From positions 1 through 21,542 of IMG/VR virus record IMGVR_UViG_3300007540_000148: 21,542 nucleotides of DNA. The stretch is one strand, 5' to 3'. The notes beneath the pieces are model-generated. The model saw only the letters and a program-made list of their open reading frames with translations, did not search any database and had not been told where the DNA came from. Position 1 is the first letter of the stretch. Each line of letters begins with the position of its first letter. Position numbers and translations under genes: made by a program. Shown here piece by piece: positions 1-4,795 of the stretch. This stretch comes from a virus.

Positions 1-16
1 ACCTTACGCTCGACAG

Positions 17-454
17 TTAAGTCGGCTGGTCTTTCGTATCTTGAGCGCACATTAACTCTCTTGCTACATAGCAGAACGTCTCAAAGTCTAGCTCTGCTGT
101 TTTAATCCATCCAATGTTGACGTCTTTACCGACCGACATCGCTAACGCTTGTAGTGACACGACGCAACGAATAGGTGCGCGGTCATACTTATATATAAGC
201 GCTGGCTCTAGGTTACTGCGAACCGCAGCCAAGCACGTTTGACCCCACCACTCAGGCTTATAAGTATTGCCACTAGCATATCGCTTGCACTCAATAGCGA
301 AGGGCCATTGCTCACAATCTATAGGACGCAGGTCGCAGAGCTGCGATTGCCTGTACTGCTCAATGTCTCTTTGAAATTTTATTCCAATTTCATCGAACAG
401 CATACCAGCAATCTGGCGCTCAAACGCTGCACCTTTTTGCCTGCCGTTTATCAA
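17..454 (-). CDS. PD-(D/E)XK nuclease, Hjc/resolvase-like
   Basis: This 145-aa protein looks like a small phage nuclease of the PD-(D/E)XK fold, of the type often labelled Holliday junction resolvase. The N-terminal KGAAFERQ segment supplies Glu12, a central Asp41 follows, and the IECKR motif gives Glu55 and Lys57. Together these form the E...D...ExK active site. A WWGQ segment follows the core, as in other phage members. The ATG overlaps the stop of the upstream ribbon-helix-helix gene (ATGA), so the two are probably co-translated from the leftward promoter near 690-718. Likely roles are resolving branched phage DNA or repair, alongside the recombinase and YqaJ exonuclease nearby. The fold assignment is from visible motifs; the exact substrate is inference. 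The left edge of the window lies 16 bases past its stop, so what follows it is unknown. Confidence 0.75.
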   Translation of the reverse strand: MINGRQKGAAFERQIAGMLFDEIGIKFQRDIEQYRQSQLCDLRPIDCEQWPFAIECKRYASGNTYKPEWWGQTCLAAVRSNLEPALIYKYDRAPIRCVVSLQALAMSVGKDVNIGWIKTAELDFETFCYVARELMCAQDTKDQPT

Positions 455-648
455 CGTCTTGCAGCACTTATCATTCGGTCAACGCTGGTGCGGCTCTCTT
501 CTTCTTGAAGCACCCGCGCTAATGCAGTGTAAATTATTTCATCTGCTAATGCTGACATACTGCGGTGCGCGCTCTTCTCTACAGCCTCGCGCAGCATATG
601 ATGCGTCTCAACTCTTAGTCGAAGCATACAAGGTTTATATTCACTCAT
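451..648 (-). CDS. ribbon-helix-helix (Arc/MetJ-type) DNA-binding protein
   Basis: This 65-aa protein has the layout of a ribbon-helix-helix repressor. A short beta strand with alternating basic and hydrophobic residues (MLRLRV, residues 8-13) is followed by helix A (about 14-27), a turn with Ser30 and Ser32, and helix B (about 32-48). The tail is basic. Such proteins bind as dimers to short operators, often in tandem. It is the first gene of a leftward pair with the Hjc-like nuclease (4-base overlap) and faces the serine recombinase across an 82-bp gap. A repeat (ATATAACAC twice, 11 bp apart) overlaps its own promoter, which fits autorepression and possibly control of the recombinase. The ribosome binding site is weak (GGT followed by an A-run). 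The family call rests on pattern only; it could regulate other phage genes. Confidence 0.65.
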   Translation of the reverse strand: MSEYKPCMLRLRVETHHMLREAVEKSAHRSMSALADEIIYTALARVLQEEESRTSVDRMISAARR

Positions 649-687
649 ATTTTTTTACCGTTTGCTATTGCGGGATATGCTTTCAAT

Positions 688-710
688 GTTATATAACACT
701 GATATAACAC
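688..710. promoter_or_regulatory. tandem operator candidate
   Basis: ATATAACAC occurs at 691-699 and again at 702-710, an 11-bp shift, so both copies face about the same side of the helix. The first copy is part of a perfect 10-bp palindrome, GTTATATAAC (688-697). The second, at 699-708, matches it at 8 of 10 positions. Arc-family repressors commonly bind adjacent subsites about one helical turn apart. The site overlaps the -10 box and spacer of the leftward promoter and lies just upstream of the recombinase gene. Binding by the neighbouring RHH protein is inference. Confidence 0.5.
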
Positions 711-718
711 AAGTACAA
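690..718 (-). promoter_or_regulatory. leftward sigma70-type promoter for the RHH gene
   Basis: On the minus strand TTGTAC (718-713) is followed by a 17-base spacer and TATATA (695-690), a good match to the housekeeping consensus. Transcription would start near 683, about 35 bases before the RHH start codon. Both copies of the ATATAACAC repeat lie within or beside this promoter. Confidence 0.6.
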
Positions 719-730
719 CGGGGATAAACA

Positions 731-1381
731 ATGTTTAAGTATGAGAAGTATGTACTTTACCTTCGCGTATCAACTGATAAGCAAGGTAAGTCTCGTCTTG
801 GCTTAGATGCACAGCAGACAATGGCCGCACGATATATGGAGCGAGTGATTGCTACCTACACTGAAGTGGAAAGCGGCAAGAAAGATAATAGACCAGAGTT
901 AGCTAAAGCGTTGGATCACTGTAAGCGTGAAGGCGCTGCTATCCTCATAGCCAAGCTCGATAGGTTGTCTCGCTCTGCATCCTTCCTCTTCACATTACGT
1001 GACAGTGGTGTGGAGATTGAAGCTGCGGACATGCCCGGTATGGGTACACTAGAGTTTGGTATTCGTGCTGTCTTTGCACAGCATGAGCGCGAAGAAATTA
1101 GTAGGCGAACTAAAGCTGCGCTTGCTGAGAAAAAGGCACAGGGCGTGAAGCTCGGTTGTCCTACACCCCATCGTGGCGGAAAGGAAACTTCTGTTGCGAT
1201 CAAAAATGAGATGCAGAAAATCTGTGCGAAGGCATTGCCTCTTGCAAAGAAACTGCGCGAACATGGCGAGAGCTATCGTGCTATCGCTTCAACTCTGAAC
1301 GAAACTGGTGTACCTGCCTACGGAAAGAAATGGCACGACACAGGCGTTCGTAACATGCTGGAGAACTATAATGGTCGGTAA
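731..1381 (+). CDS. small serine recombinase (resolvase/invertase family)
   Basis: This 216-aa site-specific recombinase has the serine catalytic domain. The nucleophile is Ser14 in the LRVSTDKQ motif, with Arg12 beside it. KLDRLSRS (75-82) supplies the conserved arginines, and the long E helix with HEREEISRR lies at about 118-126. The C-terminal 50 residues carry AIASTLNETGVPA...W....VRNML. This matches the start of the recombinase domain that binds DNA in larger serine integrases, but nothing follows it. At 216 aa it is resolvase/invertase size rather than a large integrase (about 400-700 aa). The start has a GGGG element 7 bases upstream. It overlaps the next gene by 11 bp. Possible jobs are integration, dimer resolution or inversion of a phage segment. 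No paired recombination sites are evident in the window, so the job is open. Confidence 0.92.
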   Translation: MFKYEKYVLYLRVSTDKQGKSRLGLDAQQTMAARYMERVIATYTEVESGKKDNRPELAKALDHCKREGAAILIAKLDRLSRSASFLFTLRDSGVEIEAADMPGMGTLEFGIRAVFAQHEREEISRRTKAALAEKKAQGVKLGCPTPHRGGKETSVAIKNEMQKICAKALPLAKKLREHGESYRAIASTLNETGVPAYGKKWHDTGVRNMLENYNGR

Positions 1382-2330
1382 ATTGACCCCCGATGATATC
1401 GCAACTGCGTCCACACTGCCCGCAATCATGGGCTTCTCACGTTACAAGACGCAGAACGATGCACTCGCTGATGCGATTGCAGCAATGGAAGGAACCAAGG
1501 AAGACAGTTGGACAGGCAACGAAGCTACCCGTTGGGGTGACAGGTTAGAGCCTGTGATTATCACTGAGGCAGCGCAACGATTGAACACCACCAATCTATG
1601 CCTTGAGTTTCCGCAAGCGTTCTTCCATAGCACACTGCCTCTTGCCTGTTCGCTTGACGGTACAGCCGAAGGTGCTGGACAAATCTCCACTGATTATGAG
1701 GCAGGTATCTATTGCATCAATCGTCCAGTAATAGACCTATCTGGAACTGGTATAATTGAGTCCAAGCTAACCAGTGCTATGCCCGAAGATAGGCCACCGC
1801 CCTTCCGTGGACCGTGGCAACTACAGGCGCAGATGATGTGTACGGGACACAAGTGGGGGTGCATTGCCACACTTTACCGTGGAATTGAGCTTCGATTGTT
1901 TCTCTATGGTGAAGACCTAGAGATGCAAGGCGTAATCGCTGAAGCGGTTATGGAGTTTGAGAAGCGTAAGAAGGAACGCGATTGGTATCCATCCGTCTCA
2001 AGCGAGGATGCTAACACCGCTTATGCTCGTGTCGATGATGGACTGCCGGACATAGACTTGAGTAAGTCAATGGATGGAACGAAAGCTCTGAATGATTTGG
2101 TTGAAGCCAAGGCTGCGAAGGCTGCGGCGGAAGCCAGAATTGACGACGCAGAAGCCACAATAAAAGACATCATGGGTAGCCACGAACAAGCCATAGGTCT
2201 AGTCGGCAATACTAGTTATCAAGTAAAGTGGGGAATGCGAAACTATAAGGCGACGCCGGAGAAGATTACTCCAGCGAAGCCAGCCCGTAGTATTCGTTCA
2301 TCCACTCTAACTTTGAAGGCTATCGATTGA
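1371..2330 (+). CDS. YqaJ-family phage recombination exonuclease
   Basis: This 319-aa nuclease is of the YqaJ/lambda-Exo type, which degrades one strand of duplex DNA to start homologous recombination. Visible signatures are an N-terminal motif (LPAIMGFSRYKTQNDAL, 16-32), RLEP with Glu60, CSLDG with Asp96, IESK with Glu130 and Lys132, and the following WQLQAQ (149-154). Together these give the E/D/ExK catalytic set of this superfamily. The C-terminal part (about 226-265) is Ala/Lys/Glu-rich and probably a coiled coil. I chose the ATG at 1371 because GGAG lies 8 bases upstream and homologous sequence begins there; an earlier in-frame ATG at 1308 would lie deep inside the recombinase gene. No annealing protein (RecT, Erf or Redbeta type) is visible beside it, so its partner may lie outside the window. 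Confidence 0.88.
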   Translation: MVGKLTPDDIATASTLPAIMGFSRYKTQNDALADAIAAMEGTKEDSWTGNEATRWGDRLEPVIITEAAQRLNTTNLCLEFPQAFFHSTLPLACSLDGTAEGAGQISTDYEAGIYCINRPVIDLSGTGIIESKLTSAMPEDRPPPFRGPWQLQAQMMCTGHKWGCIATLYRGIELRLFLYGEDLEMQGVIAEAVMEFEKRKKERDWYPSVSSEDANTAYARVDDGLPDIDLSKSMDGTKALNDLVEAKAAKAAAEARIDDAEATIKDIMGSHEQAIGLVGNTSYQVKWGMRNYKATPEKITPAKPARSIRSSTLTLKAID

Positions 2331-2551
2331 TGGAGACAAGGTATCCCGGCACGAAGCTGCCCGATATTATCAGCACGTATCAGGATGAAGGCCAAGGCGA
2401 TAGGACTGCTGAAGTATACCGCCTTGGTAGTTCATACGGTATCCGATACAGCGAAGGCGATAAGCATTGGAATGGTTTCTATGCGACACGTCTTGATGAT
2501 GTCGAAGCAATAGCAAAGGACTGGGTACTCAAGAACCCCATCAGGATTTAA
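2330..2551 (+). CDS. hypothetical 73-aa protein
   Basis: This small, soluble, mixed-charge protein is of unknown function. Its ATG overlaps the stop of the exonuclease gene (TGATG), which indicates coupled translation in the same rightward operon. It has many aromatic residues for its size (YRLGSSYGIRYSEGDKHWNGFYATR, split around residues 31-54), suggesting a compact beta-rich fold. No membrane segment, signal peptide or metal-binding motif is seen. A TTG three bases upstream is in frame, but the ATG is preferred. Its last 11 bases overlap the end of the convergent nuclease gene. It could be an accessory to the exonuclease, but only its position supports that. Confidence 0.6.
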   Translation: METRYPGTKLPDIISTYQDEGQGDRTAEVYRLGSSYGIRYSEGDKHWNGFYATRLDDVEAIAKDWVLKNPIRI

Positions 2552-3047
2552 GCGTTAATCCAAGTGCTGTCTCCCACGTATCCTCTTCAATACTGGGGGA
2601 CAGCATCTTTGATAAGGCCATGCGCCTAGTGAGCTGTTTGGTAATTTCATCAATAGGAAAGAAGGCTATCTTTCTCAGGTCTAACGCTACGCAAGCAACA
2701 ATATCACAGTCGTCTATGGTCAGTGCTTTTTTCGGTAAGCTCTTGCTGACCTGCCATTGGTATCCGTGTTTATCATTCGTCTTCAACGTGGACTTAACTT
2801 GAACCCGGATGATGTCTTGGTTTCTGACAGCGATGATGTCCATACCTTCGGCGTCGATGATCGAAGGACTCCATCCGAAGGTAAACAGGACGCTACAGGT
2901 TAGATGCTCGCCTGCGGTTCCTATGTGTTTAGCACTAAGCAATAGTCTCAAGGCGCGCAGCGTGACGCTCAGTTCTATTGGTAGTTTGCTTGTATAGTTT
3001 ACTGTCCCGCAGTTGTGCTGCTGCTTCCTTCCAATCACCCGCCTCAA
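2541..3047 (-). CDS. PD-(D/E)XK endonuclease, I-Ssp6803I/PDDEXK_5-like
   Basis: This nuclease of up to 168 aa closes the late operon. The core GTAGEHL gives Glu47, GMDIIAV gives Asp70 and IIRVQVKST gives Gln83 and Lys85, the E...D...QxK arrangement. The rVQVKst strand and the later DCDIVACVALD and FFPIDEI segments resemble the family that includes the intron homing enzyme I-Ssp6803I (PF11645); that link is from pattern memory. The first ATG at 3047 would overlap the lysozyme by 113 bp, and the first 35 or so residues look unlike the domain. An alternative TTG start at 2942, with GAGA upstream and overlapping the lysozyme stop, would give 133 aa and is at least as likely. It may be a free-standing homing nuclease or a host-DNA-degrading enzyme. 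Confidence 0.65.
   Translation of the reverse strand: MRRVIGRKQQHNCGTVNYTSKLPIELSVTLRALRLLLSAKHIGTAGEHLTCSVLFTFGWSPSIIDAEGMDIIAVRNQDIIRVQVKSTLKTNDKHGYQWQVSKSLPKKALTIDDCDIVACVALDLRKIAFFPIDEITKQLTRRMALSKMLSPSIEEDTWETALGLTLKS
2565..2605 (+). terminator. candidate terminator hairpin of the rightward operon
   Basis: TGCTGTCTCCC (2565-2575) pairs with GGGGGACAGCA (2595-2605), giving an 11-bp stem with one G-T pair and a 19-base loop. It begins 14 bases after the stop of the rightward operon. The tail TCTTTGAT is only partly T-rich, so efficiency is uncertain. The hairpin lies inside the 3' coding part of the convergent nuclease gene, so the same bases encode protein on the other strand. On the minus strand no T-tract follows it. 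Confidence 0.4.
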
Positions 3048-3375
3048 TAGCTGCGTGATGCTTGACGAATTTCTGATATCGGCTTCGACCTAGCTGGAAT
3101 GCCAAGCTGATGATAGTGACTTGTGCATCCTCTGGCATATTATCTAGGTCAGGATGTAGCCACTTCGCATCATTGACAGCAACCTGCACGTCTTTCTTAA
3201 ACACTTCATGCACACGCTCTTCTGCAACAGGCGCACCAACAGGCCATCCATACTCAGGATCGTCGGGATTAATTTTGTGGCCGATACCTAATGTAAGGGC
3301 ATTTTCTGTACAACGGTACACCCTATACTCACAACCTTCATCCTGCTCAAGAAGCTGCCGCAAACGGGTCATCAT
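2935..3375 (-). CDS. endolysin, T4-type GH24 lysozyme (muramidase)
   Basis: This 146-aa lysozyme cleaves the peptidoglycan MurNAc-GlcNAc bond at the end of infection. The N terminus matches the GH24 signature: DEG with catalytic Glu13, VYRCTEN, then LTLGIGH with Thr28. The position of T4 Asp20 holds Cys22, giving the E-C-T arrangement also seen in many other phage lysozymes, so activity is expected. No signal peptide or SAR anchor is visible, so release should depend on the holin upstream. The length fits the family (T4 lysozyme is 164 aa). The ATG overlaps the stop of the 46-aa gene (ATGA), with AAGG just upstream; a second ATG follows at once. The gene for the following nuclease begins within or at its end. 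Confidence 0.93.
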   Translation of the reverse strand: MMTRLRQLLEQDEGCEYRVYRCTENALTLGIGHKINPDDPEYGWPVGAPVAEERVHEVFKKDVQVAVNDAKWLHPDLDNMPEDAQVTIISLAFQLGRSRYQKFVKHHAAIEAGDWKEAAAQLRDSKLYKQTTNRTERHAARLETIA

Positions 3376-3512
3376 TTACCTTGACCTCTGTAACGCTTCC
3401 AGTTTTTTCGCTTGTGCTTATTAGCCGGACGAGAGCGAGGTGACTGACCTATGCTTGTCATCTTCTGAACGGGTATGGGACGCCACACTTGGCCTACGGT
3501 AGAGCGAGCCAT
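3372..3512 (-). CDS. 46-aa basic protein between holin and lysozyme
   Basis: This very small gene fills the 136 bases between the holin and lysozyme genes exactly. Its ATG overlaps the holin stop (TAATG) and its TGA overlaps the lysozyme ATG (ATGA). The protein is strongly basic, with a C-terminal run KHKRKNWKRYRGQGK (residues 32-46) and almost no acidic residues. There is no membrane segment. The perfect packing between two lysis genes and the unusual composition argue that it is real. Similar short basic proteins ending in KRYRGQG occur in other marine phages as far as I recall, with no assigned function. It might bind nucleic acid or membranes, or serve as a virion component; nothing in the sequence decides. 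Confidence 0.7.
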   Translation of the reverse strand: MARSTVGQVWRPIPVQKMTSIGQSPRSRPANKHKRKNWKRYRGQGK

Positions 3513-3886
3513 TACTTGCTATCCGTCTTTTTGATTTTGTCGAATGAACGCATTCCAGCAAGTCCGAGCATACCAAATAATAATGGCATCATCACAGACA
3601 TATCTGCTTGCGGAATAATGACACCAAATCCAGCACAGATTGGGCTAACTAAATAGTTTATTCCAAGCCCCAATCCGCATATCCAACCAATCAACGGACG
3701 CCACGACGATTGAAACCAGTTACCTTTGGCGTCTGCTTTTAGAACTTCGATCTGCTGAAGCGCTATTTCTTGAGCATGGCGTTCTGCCATCGTACTCAAC
3801 TCAAAAGCGATTTGGTTCTTCTGGTCCTTGTCCTCAATGAACTTATCAAGAAGGCTCGCCACAGGACCAATCAATGCTTGAATCAT
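3512..3886 (-). CDS. holin, 3TM/GTA-type
   Basis: This 124-aa protein matches the holin family first noted with gene transfer agents (Holin_3TMs). An amphipathic N-terminal half contains a helical, charged segment (about 15-50), then the family hallmark NWFQSSWRPLIGW (56-68). Hydrophobic segments follow at about 65-83 and 97-112, and the C terminus ends in SFDKIKKTDSK. It would form lesions in the inner membrane that let the lysozyme out. It overlaps the upstream coiled-coil gene by 4 bases (ATGA) and its stop overlaps the 46-aa gene (TAATG), so the lysis genes should be made in fixed ratio. I see no dual-start arrangement for an antiholin. The family call is firm; holin function is established only for relatives. 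Confidence 0.86.
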   Translation of the reverse strand: MIQALIGPVASLLDKFIEDKDQKNQIAFELSTMAERHAQEIALQQIEVLKADAKGNWFQSSWRPLIGWICGLGLGINYLVSPICAGFGVIIPQADMSVMMPLLFGMLGLAGMRSFDKIKKTDSK

Positions 3887-4248
3887 GTTCCTGCCCTCTC
3901 GTTTGGTACAGGTATATGCTTACCATTATGGATGTGTAGTTGGTGATCCATCTCTTTGCGAAGCTGCGAGACTGTTGAAGTTAATTCAGCCATAGCAATA
4001 TGATCGCGTCGCAAGTTCTCTGGACTGTTCATTTTTGCAAGTATATCAAGACGTTGCTGAATAATGCTACTCTGATTTTCTAACACGTCAATCCGCTTAT
4101 CATTACCCTTTAGCGTAGCGTGGATTTCAGCAATATGTTCTTGTAAATCCTTGATCCTCATCTTTGCTACAGCAGCACCACCAAAGATACTAGCGGCTAC
4201 TCCAAGAAGTGTGACGATGAGGCGGATATCAATCGCGCCGTCCATCAT
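3883..4248 (-). CDS. membrane-anchored coiled-coil protein, i-spanin-like
   Basis: This 121-aa protein has one N-terminal membrane segment (about 9-28), followed by long charged helices with heptad-like spacing (about 32-72 and 86-106) and a polar tail rich in His, Asn and Pro. A type II inner-membrane anchor with a periplasmic coiled coil is the layout of i-spanins (Rz), and similar proteins are also called XhlA-like. Its position directly before the holin supports a role in lysis. I did not find an overlapping lipoprotein gene for an o-spanin partner, so the spanin role is inference. The 5' end overlaps the 55-aa gene by 20 bases; AGGA lies 4 bases before the second of two adjacent ATGs, so translation may start at 4245. 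Confidence 0.72.
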   Translation of the reverse strand: MMDGAIDIRLIVTLLGVAASIFGGAAVAKMRIKDLQEHIAEIHATLKGNDKRIDVLENQSSIIQQRLDILAKMNSPENLRRDHIAMAELTSTVSQLRKEMDHQLHIHNGKHIPVPNERAGT

Positions 4249-4396
4249 TCCTCATCTCACGAATCGTCTGAACTATTCTCAAACCGAACCATATCGCCGA
4301 TAGGGCCGCTGACAGGGCAGGTAGCCACTCCATTAAAGCTGCTGCTGTAATGCCTAAACTTCCCCAATCAAAGATGCGAATATCGTCTTGGTTCAT
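4229..4396 (-). CDS. 55-aa single-TM small protein
   Basis: This short gene starts with an ATG that overlaps the stop of the preceding 31-aa gene (TAATG) and has GAGG 8 bases upstream, a proper ribosome binding site. The protein has an acidic N terminus, a hydrophobic stretch with Trp and Leu (ITAAALMEWLPALSAALSAI, residues 16-35) and a basic C-terminal tail (REMRNDGRRD). This fits one inner-membrane helix. It overlaps the coiled-coil gene by 20 bases. It could be a small holin, antiholin or pinholin-like regulator next to the 3TM holin, but no family is recognised. Evidence that it is real: start signal, stop/start overlaps and a sensible membrane-protein composition. Confidence 0.72.
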   Translation of the reverse strand: MNQDDIRIFDWGSLGITAAALMEWLPALSAALSAIWFGLRIVQTIREMRNDGRRD

Positions 4397-4491
4397 TAGC
4401 TTTTCCTCAAAACCAAGATTATCAATAGCACAATTAACCCGGCTGTCACTAGGTCAGGTGTTGACCACATGCTCATTCCGGGCGGCATCAT
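4396..4491 (-). CDS. 31-aa single-TM miniprotein
   Basis: This tiny reading frame starts at an ATG overlapping the stop of the 86-aa gene (TAATG) and ends at a TAA that overlaps the start of the 55-aa gene (TAATG). After a Met/Pro-rich N terminus it is a single hydrophobic helix (LVTAGLIVLLIILVLRKS, residues 14-31) with a basic end, typical of a membrane miniprotein. It completes the chain of genes between the fibre accessory gene and the lysozyme. It may act with the holin. The ribosome binding site is weak, so expression would rely on coupling; the evidence is packing and composition only. Confidence 0.58.
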   Translation of the reverse strand: MMPPGMSMWSTPDLVTAGLIVLLIILVLRKS

Positions 4492-4751
4492 TATGATGCC
4501 TGAGTGTATAGGTGAGCAGCGTAAGCAACCTTCACTGCGTCTGTGAACACTTGACCTGCAATCGCTGCCACGTCTGCATCTTCAGCAGTTAAGTCTGCGT
4601 CAGGCATTACCACATGACGATGGAAGGTACGGCTGATCTCAGTACCGTCTTCAGCAATTATTGTAGCTGTGCGAACCTGAACTACAGAATAACCCGCAGC
4701 TAAGTTTAGTATCTCGATCTTGTCGTTCTTTGTTTCTTTAGTCAGTGCCAT
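4491..4751 (-). CDS. conserved small phage protein, unknown function
   Basis: This 86-aa soluble protein has an excellent ribosome binding site (AAGGAG, 8 bases before the ATG). It starts MALTKETKNDKIEIL and has a VQVRTATIIAEDG strand, an SRTFHRHVV segment (with adjacent His-Arg-His, about 42-47), then an acidic region and a C-terminal helix with TDAVKVAYAAHL. I recall similar proteins near the tail-fibre and lysis genes of other marine phages, all without assigned function. It sits between the last fibre-like gene and the lysis chain. A role in tail-fibre assembly or as a minor virion protein is possible from position only. Confidence 0.72.
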   Translation of the reverse strand: MALTKETKNDKIEILNLAAGYSVVQVRTATIIAEDGTEISRTFHRHVVMPDADLTAEDADVAAIAGQVFTDAVKVAYAAHLYTQAS

Positions 4752-4795
4752 TGTTTATCTCCTTTGGCTTTAGGACTGTCCACGCTCAAGGCGCA

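Noticed and set aside
239-707. Two plus-strand frames (239-508 and 459-707)
   Set aside because: They are antisense to the Hjc-like and RHH genes, which have recognisable domains and a coupled overlap.
2523-2538. GGGT/ACCC stem as a terminator for the late operon
   Set aside because: Only 4 bp with no T-tract on the minus strand. The end of the late transcript cannot be placed from sequence.
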